Below are positions 8,941 through 18,880 of a stretch of DNA of 64,000 nt, piece after piece. A model generated the notes under the pieces. That model saw nothing but the letters and a program-made list of their open reading frames with translations, had not been told where the DNA came from and ran no database searches. Position 1 is the first letter of the stretch, and every line of letters starts with the position of its first letter. The stretch is from Sulfitobacter sp. LCG007 (GTDB taxonomy: Bacteria > Pseudomonadota > Alphaproteobacteria > Rhodobacterales > Rhodobacteraceae): positions 3,782,001 through 3,846,000 of the forward strand of contig NZ_CP161805.1 of NCBI RefSeq assembly GCF_040801785.1, given 5' to 3'. The position numbers were made by a program, and so were the translations under genes.

Positions 8941-9843
8941 GTGAGCCTCGCAACGCATCCGGCGAACTTGGATACGGCATCCGCGTTTCCGCCAGCCCTC
9001 GAGGCGGCCCGGTCGGCAGCGGAAGCCGCGATTTGCGAGGCGCTGGCCGGGGCAACGGGTCCGGTCGCCGACGCCATGCGCTATGCGGCGACCGGCGGAA
9101 AGGGTCTGCGCGCCTTCCTGGTACTTGAAAGCGCGCGGCTTCACGGTTTCGGGCCTGCTGCGGCGGTGCCGGCCGCGGCGGCGATCGAATGTCTGCATGC
9201 CTACAGCCTCATTCATGACGACCTGCCCTGCATGGACGACGACGACCTCCGCAGAGGCAAGCCGACGGTGCACAGGAAGTGGGACGAGGCGACGGCGGTG
9301 CTGGCCGGAGACGCGCTTCAGGCGCTGGCCTTCGAGCTTGTCACCCAGACCGATTGCGCGCCGGAGGGGCGGCTCGATCTGGTCGGCAGCCTCGCTGCAG
9401 CCTCGGGCCTGCGCGGAATGGTCGGCGGTCAGGCGCTCGACATCGCAGCCGAGACGGCGACGGTTCCGCTGACGCTGGAAGAGATCACCCGCCTTCAGGC
9501 CGGAAAGACCGGGGCGCTGATCCGCTGGTCCGCCACGGTCGGGCCGCGCATGGCGGGCGGCGACATCTCGGCGCTTGAAACCTATGCCACGGCTCTGGGT
9601 CTCGCCTTCCAGATCGCCGATGACATTCTCGACGTCGAAGGCAGCGCCGACACCGTGGGTAAGGCAACCCGCAAGGACGCCGATGCCGGCAAGGCAACCT
9701 TCGTGTCGCTGCTGGGGTTGGAACAGGCAAGATCCCGCGCCCGGGACCTCGTCGACGAAGCCTGCGCGTCGCTTGACGCCTATGGCGCAAGGGCCGACAG
9801 CTTGCGAGAGGCCGCGCGCTTCGTTATTGCGCGCGACAGGTAG
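8941..9843 (+). CDS. ispA: Farnesyl diphosphate synthase (geranyltranstransferase)
   Basis: Encodes 300 residues of a trans-isoprenyl diphosphate synthase that adds isopentenyl diphosphate to DMAPP and GPP to make farnesyl diphosphate, precursor of quinones, carotenoids and undecaprenyl phosphate. First Asp-rich motif: [17 protein letters not shown]; second: [12 protein letters not shown] at 8941 lies 5 nt after the xseB stop with GGAGGGG about 12 nt upstream. It is followed 14 nt later by dxs, so head and middle of isoprenoid synthesis are co-transcribed. Confidence 0.93.
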   Translation: MSLATHPANLDTASAFPPALEAARSAAEAAICEALAGATGPVADAMRYAATGGKGLRAFLVLESARLHGFGPAAAVPAAAAIECLHAYSLIHDDLPCMDDDDLRRGKPTVHRKWDEATAVLAGDALQALAFELVTQTDCAPEGRLDLVGSLAAASGLRGMVGGQALDIAAETATVPLTLEEITRLQAGKTGALIRWSATVGPRMAGGDISALETYATALGLAFQIADDILDVEGSADTVGKATRKDADAGKATFVSLLGLEQARSRARDLVDEACASLDAYGARADSLREAARFVIARDR

Positions 9844-9857
9844 CCCAAGGACGACCC

Positions 9858-11786
9858 ATGACCGAGCGACCGAAGACACCGCTTCTCGACACCATCACGC
9901 GCCCCGCTGACCTGAAGCGGCTCAGCGACCGCGACCTGGTGACACTGTCGCAGGAGCTTCGCGCCGAGACGATCTCGGCCGTCTCCGAGACGGGCGGGCA
10001 TCTCGGTGCCGGACTTGGCGTGGTGGAACTGACCGTCGCGATCCATGCCGTCTTCGACACCCCCCGTGACAAGCTGGTATGGGACGTCGGACACCAGTGC
10101 TACCCCCACAAGATCCTGACCGAACGGCGCGACCGCATCCGCACATTGCGGAAGAAGGACGGGCTGAGCGGTTTCACCAACCGGTCCGAGTCTCCCTACG
10201 ATCCGTTCGGGGCGGCGCATAGCTCGACCTCGATCTCGGCGGCTCTGGGCTTTGCCGTGGCACGCGATCTGGGCGGCAACACGCCCGAGGGCCTGGGCGA
10301 CGCAATCGCGGTGATCGGCGACGGCGCGATGAGCGCGGGCATGGCCTATGAGGCAATGAACAACGCGGGCCACCTCAAGAAGCGCCTGATCGTCATCCTC
10401 AACGACAACGAGATGTCCATTGCCCCGCCGGTCGGCGCCATGTCGAGCTACCTCAGCCGGCTCTACGCGGAAGAGCCGTTCCAGGATTTCAAGGCCGCCG
10501 CCAAGGGCGCGGTCAGCCTGCTGCCGCCTCCCTTCCGGGAAGGAGCGAAGCGCGCCAAGGACATGCTCAAGAGCATGACGATGGGCGGGACGCTGTTCGA
10601 GCAGCTGGGCTTTTCCTATCTGGGCCCCATCGATGGCCACGACCTGAGCCAGCTTCTTCCCGTCCTGCGCACGGTGAAGTCGCGGGCCACCGGGCCGATC
10701 CTGATCCATGTGGTGACGAAGAAGGGCAAGGGATATGCCCCGGCCGAAAGCGCGCGCGACAAGGGCCATGCCACGTCAACTTTCAATGTCCTGACCGGCG
10801 AGCAGAAGAAGGCCAAGTCGAACGCCCCGAGCTATACGCGCGTCTTTGCAGAAAGCCTGCTGCAGGAGGCGGCTGCGGACGATCGCATCTGCGCGGTGAC
10901 CGCCGCCATGCCCGATGGCACCGGCCTCGACCTGTTTGCGGAGCGCTATCCCAGCCGCTGCTTCGATGTGGCCATCGCCGAACAGCACGGCGTCACCTTC
11001 TCCGCCGGGCTTGCCGCTGGCGGCATGAAGCCCTTCTGCGCCATTTACTCGACCTTCCTGCAGCGGGGCTACGACCAGATCGTGCACGATGTGGCGATCC
11101 AGCGCCTGCCGGTTCGGTTCGCCATAGACCGGGCGGGGCTGGTTGGGGCGGACGGCGCGACCCATGCGGGCGCGTTCGACATCGCCTATCTGTCCAATCT
11201 GCCGGGCTTCGTGGTGATGGCCGCGGCGGACGAGGCCGAACTGAAGCACATGGTCGCGACCGCCGCCGCCCATGACGACGGCCCCATCGCCTTCCGTTAT
11301 CCGCGCGGCGAGGGCACCGGAGTCGAGATGCCCGAACGCGGCGTCCCGCTTGAAATCGGCAAGGGCCGGATCGTCCGAGAGGGCGGCCGCGTCGCCCTGC
11401 TGTCCTTCGGCACCCGTCTTGCCGAAGCGCAGCGCGCCGCCGAATCGCTTGCCGCGCGGGGGATTTCGCCCACCATCGCCGACGCCAGGTTCTCCAAGCC
11501 TCTGGACCGCGACCTGATCTTGCGTCTGGCTGCCGGGCACGAGGCGCTGATCACGATCGAGGAAGGCGCCATCGGCGGCTTCGGCAGCCATGTGGCGCAG
11601 CTTCTCGCCGAGGAGGGCGTGTTCGACGACGGGCTCAAGTTCCGCTCCATGGTCTTCCCGGACGTCTTCATCCCGCAGGCCTCGCCGCAGGAGATGTACG
11701 ACATCGCCGGCATGAGCGCGCGCGACATCGAGGCCAAGGTTCTGGACGTGCTGGGCGTCGCGCGAATCGGCGAGGCACGGGCCTGA
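9858..11786 (+). CDS. dxs: 1-deoxy-D-xylulose-5-phosphate synthase
   Basis: A full-length 642-residue Dxs, the thiamine-diphosphate enzyme that condenses pyruvate with glyceraldehyde 3-phosphate and commits carbon to the MEP pathway. Visible signatures: [26 protein letters not shown], the ThDP/Mg motif [15 protein letters not shown], and [12 protein letters not shown] in the pyrimidine-binding half. It is the third gene of the xseB-ispA-dxs operon and ends 6 bp from the convergent epimerase gene. Nothing unusual was seen. Confidence 0.96.
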   Translation: MTERPKTPLLDTITRPADLKRLSDRDLVTLSQELRAETISAVSETGGHLGAGLGVVELTVAIHAVFDTPRDKLVWDVGHQCYPHKILTERRDRIRTLRKKDGLSGFTNRSESPYDPFGAAHSSTSISAALGFAVARDLGGNTPEGLGDAIAVIGDGAMSAGMAYEAMNNAGHLKKRLIVILNDNEMSIAPPVGAMSSYLSRLYAEEPFQDFKAAAKGAVSLLPPPFREGAKRAKDMLKSMTMGGTLFEQLGFSYLGPIDGHDLSQLLPVLRTVKSRATGPILIHVVTKKGKGYAPAESARDKGHATSTFNVLTGEQKKAKSNAPSYTRVFAESLLQEAAADDRICAVTAAMPDGTGLDLFAERYPSRCFDVAIAEQHGVTFSAGLAAGGMKPFCAIYSTFLQRGYDQIVHDVAIQRLPVRFAIDRAGLVGADGATHAGAFDIAYLSNLPGFVVMAAADEAELKHMVATAAAHDDGPIAFRYPRGEGTGVEMPERGVPLEIGKGRIVREGGRVALLSFGTRLAEAQRAAESLAARGISPTIADARFSKPLDRDLILRLAAGHEALITIEEGAIGGFGSHVAQLLAEEGVFDDGLKFRSMVFPDVFIPQASPQEMYDIAGMSARDIEAKVLDVLGVARIGEARA

Positions 11787-11792
11787 GGGTCG

Positions 11793-12647
11793 TCAGCCTT
11801 CCTCGTCCAGCAGGGCGCGCAGCCCGCTTCGATAATCCGGATAGAGCAGGCTCACACCGAGCTCTTCCTTGATCCGGTCGTTACGGACCTTCTTGCTTTC
11901 CGCATAGAAGCTGCGCGCCATCGCGCTCATGTCGGCCGCCTCGAACTTCTGTTCGGGCGGCATGGGAAGCCCAAGCAATTGCGCCGCGTAGGCGATGACA
12001 TCCTGCGGCGGGGCCGGGTCATCGTCGCAGACATTGTAGACGGCGCCGGGATTCGGCCGGGCGATGGATGCTTCCAGCACCTGAGCGATATCCTCGACAT
12101 GGATGCGACTGAAAACCTGCCCGGGCTTGACGATCCGTCGCGCCGTACCGGCACGCACTTTCGCGAAGGGGCCCCGTCCGGGACCGTATATGCCGGCGAG
12201 ACGGAAGATGTGCAGCGGCAGTCCGGGGATTTCCCGCCAGGCCGCCTCGGCTTCGACCCGCGCCTGTCCTCGACTGGTAGACGGCGCGAGAGCGGTCCCC
12301 TCATCGACCCAGTCGCCACCATGATCGCCATAGACGCCCGTGGTCGAAAGATAGCCTGCCCATTGAAAGTCATGCGCCTGCGCGGCGATCCGGTCCGCGA
12401 ATTCTGCCAGGACAGGGTCGCCTTCGTCGCCCGGGGCCGCCGATATCAGCAGCGCGTCGGCGCGCTCCAGTATCTCTGCAACGTCCTCGCCGGGCCAGAT
12501 CAAGGGCTCCACACCGCTTGCCGCGATGGTCCGGGACTTTTCGGCGTCCCGCGTGGTCCCGACGATTCGCCAGCCCTGCGGCAGCAGGCGGCGCGCCAGG
12601 GCGCGGGCCGAATATCCGTGGCCGAAGGAAAGGAGGGTGCGGGTCAT
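11793..12647 (-). CDS. YeeZ-like NAD(P)-dependent epimerase/reductase (extended SDR family)
   Basis: A 284-residue Rossmann-fold protein with nucleotide-binding start LLSFGHGYSARALARRL. It has STTGVYGD in place of the usual SxxxVYG segment and lacks an evident YxxxK, which fits the YeeZ-like atypical SDRs whose reaction is not established. The C-terminal half includes YNVCDDDPAPPQDVI, as in sugar epimerases. ATG 12647 follows GGAAAGGAGGGTGCGGGTC on the minus strand. It is convergent with dxs. No function can be assigned beyond fold family. Confidence 0.75.
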   Translation of the reverse strand: MTRTLLSFGHGYSARALARRLLPQGWRIVGTTRDAEKSRTIAASGVEPLIWPGEDVAEILERADALLISAAPGDEGDPVLAEFADRIAAQAHDFQWAGYLSTTGVYGDHGGDWVDEGTALAPSTSRGQARVEAEAAWREIPGLPLHIFRLAGIYGPGRGPFAKVRAGTARRIVKPGQVFSRIHVEDIAQVLEASIARPNPGAVYNVCDDDPAPPQDVIAYAAQLLGLPMPPEQKFEAADMSAMARSFYAESKKVRNDRIKEELGVSLLYPDYRSGLRALLDEEG

Positions 12648-12696
12648 CTGTGACTGCCGGCGCTGCACGTCAGGACGGTCAGCGGCGCTGTTGCCG

Positions 12697-12730
12697 AAAA
12701 AGAAAGCGGCCCCCCGATTCGGGAGGCCGC
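12697..12730 (-). terminator. Intrinsic terminator downstream of the YjbE-like small gene
   Basis: On the minus strand a GC-rich hairpin (GCGGCCTCCC / GGGGGGCCGC, loop GAAT) is followed by TTTCTTTTT. It lies 44 nt after the stop of the 75-residue exported protein gene and should separate that transcript from the epimerase gene. Confidence 0.85.
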
Positions 12731-12773
12731 TGGGTTCATACCGATCGGACGATACCGGCCGGCGATCCGGAGA

Positions 12774-13001
12774 TCACTCGGTGACGGTGGTGTCGTCGTC
12801 GTCGTCGTCGTCAGCGATCGCTGCGATGAGCAGAGCGGTGCCTGCTGCGATGCCTGCGATTGCCCAGGGGCCGAGGCCCGTGTCGTTTTCAACGAATACG
12901 TCCGGCTCGGGAGCCACAGGCGCCGGCGAACCAGCGAATGCGGAGGTCGACAGGGCTGCAACGAGCGCAGCCGAGGAGACGAGTTTGGTCAGGCTTTTCA
13001 T
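12774..13001 (-). CDS. YjbE/GfcA-like small exported protein with acidic tail
   Basis: A 75-residue protein: a cleavable signal peptide (about 1-23, ending SAFA-G), a Pro-rich linker, one strongly hydrophobic segment (LGPWAIAGIAAGTALLIAAIA, about 43-63) and a C-terminal run of seven Asp followed by TTVTE. E. coli YjbE and GfcA share this plan (signal peptide, one hydrophobic stretch, Gly/Asp/Thr-rich tail) and are encoded with YjbF/YjbH-type genes, as here. Sequence identity is too low to be certain by eye. The gene has its own promoter-like region and terminator, so it may be expressed separately from yjbF upstream. Confidence 0.65.
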   Translation of the reverse strand: MKSLTKLVSSAALVAALSTSAFAGSPAPVAPEPDVFVENDTGLGPWAIAGIAAGTALLIAAIADDDDDDDTTVTE

Positions 13002-13039
13002 ATCAATTCCTTTTCGGATCGCGACTTACTCCAAGGGGA

Positions 13040-13067
13040 TAAGTAGCGGAGGTAACGCTAAGTGCAA
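13040..13067 (-). promoter_or_regulatory. Candidate promoter of the YjbE-like gene
   Basis: On the minus strand TTGCAC and TACTTA are 16 bp apart, about 40-65 nt upstream of the ATG at 13001, and AAAAGGAATTG provides a ribosome site just before the start. The surrounding 116 bp are AT-richer than the coding DNA. Confidence 0.45.
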
Positions 13068-13117
13068 ACCCTGTTTTTGTTTTTCAGCCTGCTTTTGGCC
13101 AACTGTTGCACATATAC

Positions 13118-13816
13118 CTAAGTTTTCAGCAGGACATATTCGAAGTAGCCGTTGGTCGGCCCCATCCACTGACGAGACTTGCGAATCAAGCTGTTAGACG
13201 TATCGAGCCAGTAATCGTAGGTATAGGTCGCGCCCTCGGTCTGGCAGGATTCCCGGAAATGGCGCAGCGCGAAACTCTGGTCGACGATGGTGACGCTTTC
13301 CGTCCCGAGATCCGCCATGTTGCAATTCATTTCCACAACGACCTGCGCATTGTCCCCACGGATGAAATACAACCTGCGCTGGGTCGGTCCGGTCTGACGC
13401 GCGGCGAGGCGCGACAGTGTCTGGCTCACGTCCGACGACTGGATGTCCGCTCCAAGCCCCTTGCTGCCGGTCGCCACCCCATTGCGGAAGGCGACCTGCG
13501 CGGCGTTGCTGGCAAGCCAGACTTCGAGGGTGCCGGCATATTGGTCGTTCCGGCGCGCGACACGTCGCAGCAGCGCCGATTGCCCGCTGATCTCCGGCGT
13601 GCCCATCAGCACCGCTTCCCTGGTGTTGTCGAGCAGCTTGCGGTTGATCTTGAGAGGCTTGGGGCCCTTGTTGCCCTGCTGCTGGACCAGCTGTCCGGCG
13701 GTTTCCTTCAGGAAGTCATAGTTGCTGAGTTGCTCGCTCCCCGACCCGCAGGCGCTCAGCAGGGCAACAGCGGCGGTCGAGGCGACGAGACCCAGTTTCT
13801 TCAGTCTTGCCAGCAT
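13118..13816 (-). CDS. YjbF/GfcB-family exopolysaccharide lipoprotein
   Basis: About 232 residues, beginning with a lipoprotein signal peptide whose lipobox is LLSAC (Cys at about position 22). The remainder matches YjbF family features: a beta-rich domain with aromatic-rich C-terminus. ATG 13816 overlaps the yjbH stop as TGATG, giving translational coupling; an in-frame ATG at 13825 is an alternative. YjbF proteins are outer-membrane lipoproteins of exopolysaccharide or capsule systems. The adjoining YjbH protein supports this role. Confidence 0.8.
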   Translation of the reverse strand: MLARLKKLGLVASTAAVALLSACGSGSEQLSNYDFLKETAGQLVQQQGNKGPKPLKINRKLLDNTREAVLMGTPEISGQSALLRRVARRNDQYAGTLEVWLASNAAQVAFRNGVATGSKGLGADIQSSDVSQTLSRLAARQTGPTQRRLYFIRGDNAQVVVEMNCNMADLGTESVTIVDQSFALRHFRESCQTEGATYTYDYWLDTSNSLIRKSRQWMGPTNGYFEYVLLKT

Positions 13817-16002
13817 CAGTTCCATATCCGCGGCCATTCCTCGGTGATTGCGTTGCGGTGGCCGGAGCGGACCTGCTCGTACAGCGTGCCGGGCAGGTTC
13901 AGCTGCTGGCCGCCGTCGCGCTGGACCGGGCGGATGGTCTGCTTGGCCACGTTCTGGGTCGGAGTGCCGGTGAACCAGCTCAGCGGAATGGTCAGCATGA
14001 TGCCCTTGTCGAACGAGCCTTCGCCGAAGTCTTCCGATGAAACGTCCGTCAGCGTGAAGAAACCGCCGACTTTCCAGCCGTTGGCGAATTCCCGCGCCAG
14101 CGTGAAGGTCGCGCCGACGTCGCCGGCAAGATAGCGGCCCACATCGACCTGTCCGAGATAGCCGTCTCCCATCTCGTAATAGGCCGACACGAACCCGGTC
14201 GCGACCTCGTAATCGCGGAAGCTGAAATCGCGGTCGAACCCGCGCTGGCGCACATAGCTGGCCTCGATTCCAAGCGCGAGCGGACTGTTCTCGCGCTTCC
14301 AGAGGACCTCGGCCGACAAGCCACCGTACATCGATTCGAGATATCCGGCGGTCACGCGGGCATAGACGTCATCGCCCGGCTTCCATTGATAGCTTGTGTA
14401 AAGCTCGTCGAGATAGGTATCGCTGCCCTGCGCATAAAGCGTCGCATCCGTTCGGACATGCGGTAGTTTCGACGTGTTTTCCGTTTCGCCGTCCGCGATG
14501 TTTCCAACCAGCCGGTGGCGGATCTCGCCCCCCAGCACCCATCCGGGGGCAGGACGGAACTTGCCGCGAAGGGCAAGCCCGGCATCCGCGCGCAGCGGCT
14601 TTTCGGGGTCGAAATAGCTTGTCGCCAGATAGGGCGTGAAGGACCAGTTGAAGTTGGGATAGGCATCCGGCGGCATGAAGGAATCGGCCAGCCGGGGCGC
14701 CGCCTCGTCAAACGAGACCGAGGCCTGCAATGCGTCGGCAGCGTTCGGCGCGAATTCGTAGGTCTCGAGCGCAGAGCGCTGGATGACCACCGTCGACAGC
14801 GCCAGACCGTCGGAAACGGGAACCAGCCGGAATGTCTCGACCGAGGGCGGAAGGGTCGCCGCCATCACCCGCGCGGCGCGGCCCAGCGCGTTCGATACGG
14901 ACTCGTAGCGGAAGTTCAGGAAACGAAGTTCCGCGGTGGCCCCCGAAACGGTCAGCGAATCAAGCCGCAGGCCTTCCTTCCCGAGCAGGGGCGCCATCTG
15001 CTCGGACAGGAGTCCGGGAGCCTTGCTCGATTTCGACCATGACGTCGTCCAGAGCTCCGGATTGGAATTGCGGGACGGGCGCTGCGCGACGGGGCCCGGA
15101 GAGGCGACCCGCAGCGGAGTCAGACGCTGCCGCGGGTTCAGCTGCCATTGCGCCGAAAAGCCGATCTCGCTGCCATAGAGGTAATAGCCGCCGATGCGCA
15201 GTGTATCGCTCAATTGGTACTCGGCGCCGAAGTTGAGGCGGGATTTGAGCTCGAACAGGTCGCGGCGCTCGGCCTCGCGGACATAGGCATCCGACGAATA
15301 TTCCGCTTTCAGGCCGAAGCGGTCGTTGACCTTCCACTCGACGCCTCCGAATGGCGCGAAGTCTCCACGGAACCACTGGTCGGTGGTGAATTCGCCGCCT
15401 TCGCCGATATCGATCCGCGGCCGCGAGCCGGTCGAACCGATGCTGCCCGCCGAACCGAGCCTTCCCCAGCCCAGACCGGCGGTCACCCGCACCGCACCGT
15501 TGCCCGAACCGATGGCCGGCACCGAAAAGCTTTTCGAGGCCACGATGTACTCGGCCGAGGAAATTCCGGTGCCGGCAAGGTCCTGCAGGCCGACCGTCAG
15601 CTCCGGAAGGTACTGCCGCTCCTTGAGCACACGCAGGCGCACGTCGAAATTGCGGTCGTAGTAGTTCTCGTAGCCCCCGAGGTTGAGGTCGTCCGTCCGC
15701 GAATAGCGGAAGCTGGCCGACAGGAAGGGCGTGAACTGATAGCTCAGCGTGCCGCGAATGACCGGACCGAAGCCGGCGACCGTCGTGGCATATTGCGCGT
15801 CCGGCATGGCGAAGGCGCTCGGCATGTCGATCAGGCCCGGCAGCCCGTAGAAGTTCAGGCTTGGCTGGTCATTGACGTAATAGACAGGGAAATACGGTTG
15901 TTCCTGTGCGCGGGCGCCCCAGAACGCAACGTTTCCGACCGCGCCGATGCAGGCCGCAACGGTCCCCAACAGCAGATTCCGCCTTCTCGCGATGCGCCTC
16001 AC
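13816..16002 (-). CDS. YjbH-domain outer-membrane protein (exopolysaccharide export)
   Basis: A 728-residue exported protein: an Arg-rich N-terminus and signal peptide ending near GARAQ, then long stretches of alternating beta-strand pattern with Tyr/Phe/Trp, as in YjbH/GfcD proteins predicted to form outer-membrane beta barrels. The N-terminal LNFYGLPGLIDMPSA matches the YjbH start. Translation begins at GTG 16002. It directly precedes yjbF (TGATG overlap) and follows the WbpM-type gene by 128 bp that hold no recognisable element. Confidence 0.82.
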   Translation of the reverse strand: MRRIARRRNLLLGTVAACIGAVGNVAFWGARAQEQPYFPVYYVNDQPSLNFYGLPGLIDMPSAFAMPDAQYATTVAGFGPVIRGTLSYQFTPFLSASFRYSRTDDLNLGGYENYYDRNFDVRLRVLKERQYLPELTVGLQDLAGTGISSAEYIVASKSFSVPAIGSGNGAVRVTAGLGWGRLGSAGSIGSTGSRPRIDIGEGGEFTTDQWFRGDFAPFGGVEWKVNDRFGLKAEYSSDAYVREAERRDLFELKSRLNFGAEYQLSDTLRIGGYYLYGSEIGFSAQWQLNPRQRLTPLRVASPGPVAQRPSRNSNPELWTTSWSKSSKAPGLLSEQMAPLLGKEGLRLDSLTVSGATAELRFLNFRYESVSNALGRAARVMAATLPPSVETFRLVPVSDGLALSTVVIQRSALETYEFAPNAADALQASVSFDEAAPRLADSFMPPDAYPNFNWSFTPYLATSYFDPEKPLRADAGLALRGKFRPAPGWVLGGEIRHRLVGNIADGETENTSKLPHVRTDATLYAQGSDTYLDELYTSYQWKPGDDVYARVTAGYLESMYGGLSAEVLWKRENSPLALGIEASYVRQRGFDRDFSFRDYEVATGFVSAYYEMGDGYLGQVDVGRYLAGDVGATFTLAREFANGWKVGGFFTLTDVSSEDFGEGSFDKGIMLTIPLSWFTGTPTQNVAKQTIRPVQRDGGQQLNLPGTLYEQVRSGHRNAITEEWPRIWN

Positions 16003-16130
16003 GTGCTCCAGCCTCTCTGCCTTGTCGTTTTGCCGTTACTGCCCGCCCCGCGCCGCAAAATCAACGACCCAGAGAAAGAATTGATCGGCCGGCAGCACAG
16101 GCGCTGCATTCCGGTGACAGGTCCGGTCCG

Positions 16131-18044
16131 TCAGGCGCCGAGGCGCTGCACCGGTTCTGCTGCGCCCGCAGCTTCCTCGCCGTTTTTCGAACCAGACCCC
16201 TCGACCCAGCGCGTGACCACTTGGCGCGCCATGTCCTCGTCGCTGGCGACGAAGGCCTCGCGCAGATTGCGCAGAGCGGTGGCGATCTCGATCTCCGACA
16301 GCCCCTCCTCGCGGGTCGAGAAGATCTTGGGATGGCGCGTGCCGTACAGCTCTCCGGACAACGAGAGCTCTTCGTAGAGCTTCTCTCCGGGCCGCAGGCC
16401 GGTGATCCTGATCTCGATGTCGCCTTCCGGGTTGGCGGCATCCCGTACGGTATAGCCGGCGTTCTCGATCACCTGGCGGGCAAGGTGCAGAATCGACACC
16501 GGCTTGCCCATGTCGAGCACGAAGACCTCGCCCCCGCGCGCCATCGAGCCCGCCTGAAGGACCAGCTTGACCGCTTCCTGCACCGTCATGAAGTACCGCT
16601 TCACGTTCGGATCGGTGACCGTGATCGGCCCTCCGCGGCTGAGCTGATCCTGAAAAAGCGGGATGACCGAGCCGGAAGAACCCAGCACATTGCCGAAACG
16701 CACCATGGTGAAGACCGGCCATTCGCCCTCGGGCACCCTGCGCGCCAGATCCTGGATCACCAGCTCGGCGAGACGCTTGGATGCGCCCATCACGTTCGTC
16801 GGGCGCACCGCCTTGTCGGACGAGATCAGGATGAAGCGCTCGACACCGGCCTTCGCGGCCTGGGTCGCCAGCGTCTGCGTTCCGATCACGTTGTTCACGA
16901 GGCCCGAAAGCGGATTGGCCTCAACCAGAGGCACGTGCTTGTAGGCGGCCGCATGCAGCACGACCTGGACTCCATGGTCCTGCATCACCTTGCGCACGTG
17001 CCGGGCGTCGGTGATCGACCCCAGGACCGAAACCACCTCGATGCCGGTGTCCTCGATCAGCTGGCGCATCTCCATGTCGATGCCGTAAAGCGCGAATTCG
17101 CTCAGCTCATAGAGCACGATCTTGGTCGGGCGGCACTCGAGGACCTGGCGGCAGAGTTCGGATCCGATCGATCCTCCCGCGCCGGAAACCATGATCACGC
17201 GATTGGCGTAGCAATTCATGTCCGACATCGAATGCTCGCGCACTTCCGCGCGGCCGAGGAACTTGTGCGCCTTCACCGACTTCAGCTTGTCGACCAGCGC
17301 CTCTTCCCCGATGAGCTGGGCGAAGGACGGCAGCACCTGCACCTCGATCCCCAGCTTCGACAGCCGGCGGACGAATTGCGCCTGTTTCGGCTGACTGAGC
17401 GACGGGATGGCCACCAGAACGCGGTCGATCTTCTTCTCTGCGACCACCTCGGCGATGCGCACGGGCGGATAGACCGGCAACCGCGCGAGGCGGGCACCCC
17501 AGAAGGCCGAGTTGTCGTCGGCGAAGGCGACGGGTTCGATGGTCTCGTGGCTGCGCAGGGCCGAGGCAAGCTGCAGCCCCGTGGTGCCCGCGCCGTAGAT
17601 CAGGACGCGGCAGCGCTTGGGCGAGCGGCGGTAGACGGTAAGGAGCATCTGGAGCATCACGCCCCGGCTGATGACCGAGAACAGGAAGAAGGAGATGCCG
17701 AAGACGATATGGAAACCCAGAGGATAGCCAAGCCCGGCCACGGCCGACAGCAGCGCGGACATGCCGACCAGCATGGCGGACAGCACGGCAGTCTGGCCCA
17801 TCGCGTGGGTTTCGTAATACTTCAGCTGCACCCGGCACACGCCGAGCCAGTAGGAAAGCCCCACGAGCGCTGCGAGCATGTAGGGAAGGATCGGCACATA
17901 GCCCCTGATGTTGGCCATGAGCCCCCCGGGCAGAGACTGCACGGCAAAGGCGAAAGCGAGGGACAGTGGTACGAGAAGGGCGTCGACCGCCAGAAAGATC
18001 GCGCGCTTCTGGCCGCTGGTCAAAGACTTAACCAAACTCAGCAT
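16131..18044 (-). CDS. Membrane-anchored nucleotide-sugar 4,6-dehydratase (WbpM/FlaA1/CapD family)
   Basis: A 637-residue polysaccharide-biosynthesis protein. Four or five N-terminal membrane segments (to about residue 130) precede a CoA-binding-like Rossmann domain (VLIYGAGTTGLQLA) and a second, catalytic SDR domain (VSGAGGSIGSELCRQ). The catalytic triad reads Ser...Met...Lys (SSDKAV and NVMGASKR), Met replacing the usual Tyr, which is known for the large WbpM-type dehydratases. These act on UDP-GlcNAc to start synthesis of rare deoxyamino sugars. The start at 18044 excludes 32 unlikely upstream residues. Neighbouring genes provide sugar transferase and glycosyltransferase steps. Confidence 0.9.
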   Translation of the reverse strand: MLSLVKSLTSGQKRAIFLAVDALLVPLSLAFAFAVQSLPGGLMANIRGYVPILPYMLAALVGLSYWLGVCRVQLKYYETHAMGQTAVLSAMLVGMSALLSAVAGLGYPLGFHIVFGISFFLFSVISRGVMLQMLLTVYRRSPKRCRVLIYGAGTTGLQLASALRSHETIEPVAFADDNSAFWGARLARLPVYPPVRIAEVVAEKKIDRVLVAIPSLSQPKQAQFVRRLSKLGIEVQVLPSFAQLIGEEALVDKLKSVKAHKFLGRAEVREHSMSDMNCYANRVIMVSGAGGSIGSELCRQVLECRPTKIVLYELSEFALYGIDMEMRQLIEDTGIEVVSVLGSITDARHVRKVMQDHGVQVVLHAAAYKHVPLVEANPLSGLVNNVIGTQTLATQAAKAGVERFILISSDKAVRPTNVMGASKRLAELVIQDLARRVPEGEWPVFTMVRFGNVLGSSGSVIPLFQDQLSRGGPITVTDPNVKRYFMTVQEAVKLVLQAGSMARGGEVFVLDMGKPVSILHLARQVIENAGYTVRDAANPEGDIEIRITGLRPGEKLYEELSLSGELYGTRHPKIFSTREEGLSEIEIATALRNLREAFVASDEDMARQVVTRWVEGSGSKNGEEAAGAAEPVQRLGA

Positions 18045-18265
18045 CTGCGAATGTCCCCACACTGTACGATCCGCGTTGCGCCGACAGGAGCCTGCCGCGG
18101 ATTCCATTTTGTCCTGCTGCCCGTTCAGGCATCGCCACATGCCTGCATACCTGTTCGGACCGCAGGCAGCGCGAGAACGTTAGCGCGATTGTTCGGCAGG
18201 CTGCAAATGGCAAGCGGATCTGCTGCAAATTAAGGCGATTGCGATGCAATTTGGGTACAGCCCGC

Positions 18266-18880
18266 TCACTTCCGGCGACGGAAAACGAAGCCGATGGTCT
18301 CGAAAACCAGATCGAAGTCGTAACACGTGCTCTGGTTGCGCTGGTAGATGAGGTCCAGCCGGGCCTTTCGCGGCACGCAGACGCGGGAATAGACCTCGTC
18401 GGTCTCTTCCGGTGTCGCGCAGCGTTCCAGCAGGCGCGTCTCGTGGCGGTGGAAGCGAATGCTGGCCAGCCCGGTGACCCCCGGCCGCGACCTCAGCACC
18501 TCGCGGTAGATGTCGGGGAAGCGTTCCACATATTCCCGCAGGGGGGGACGCGGGCCGACGAATGACAGGTCGCCCTTCAGGATGTTCCAGAGCTGGGGGA
18601 ACTCGTCGAGCCGCTTTGCCCTCAGCCAGGCCCCCGTCGGCGTGATGCGGCTGCCCTTGTCGCCGCCCGAGACGCCCCTGTCGGCCTGGGCCACCGTCAT
18701 GGTGCGCAGCTTCCACAGACCGAAGGGCTGCTCGGGGGTCTTCATGCGCTCCGCGACGTAAAAGAGCGGCCGTCCCTGCTTGAAGTAGAGATACACCAGC
18801 AGACAGATCAGCACCGGGCCGAGGATGACGACCAGCAGGCTTGCGAAGAAGAGGTCGAAAATGCGCTTGCGCCAGGTCAT
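18266..18880 (-). CDS. Initiating sugar transferase (undecaprenyl-phosphate phosphoglycosyltransferase)
   Basis: A 204-residue monotopic phosphoglycosyltransferase. One N-terminal hydrophobic segment (FFASLLVVILGPVLICLLVYL) precedes the conserved core KLRTM, RLDEFPQLWNILKGDLSFVGPRP and RPGVTGLA. It would transfer a sugar phosphate from a UDP-sugar to undecaprenyl phosphate. Its ATG overlaps the stop of the upstream epimerase by 4 nt. The 221 bp downstream, before the WbpM-type gene, include that gene's leader and nothing else recognised. Confidence 0.9.
   Translation of the reverse strand: MTWRKRIFDLFFASLLVVILGPVLICLLVYLYFKQGRPLFYVAERMKTPEQPFGLWKLRTMTVAQADRGVSGGDKGSRITPTGAWLRAKRLDEFPQLWNILKGDLSFVGPRPPLREYVERFPDIYREVLRSRPGVTGLASIRFHRHETRLLERCATPEETDEVYSRVCVPRKARLDLIYQRNQSTCYDFDLVFETIGFVFRRRK

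Noticed and set aside
15906-18233. 775-residue ORF antisense to the WbpM-type gene
   Set aside because: Same reason: no recognisable motif, low-complexity composition, and the opposite strand carries a conserved dehydratase.
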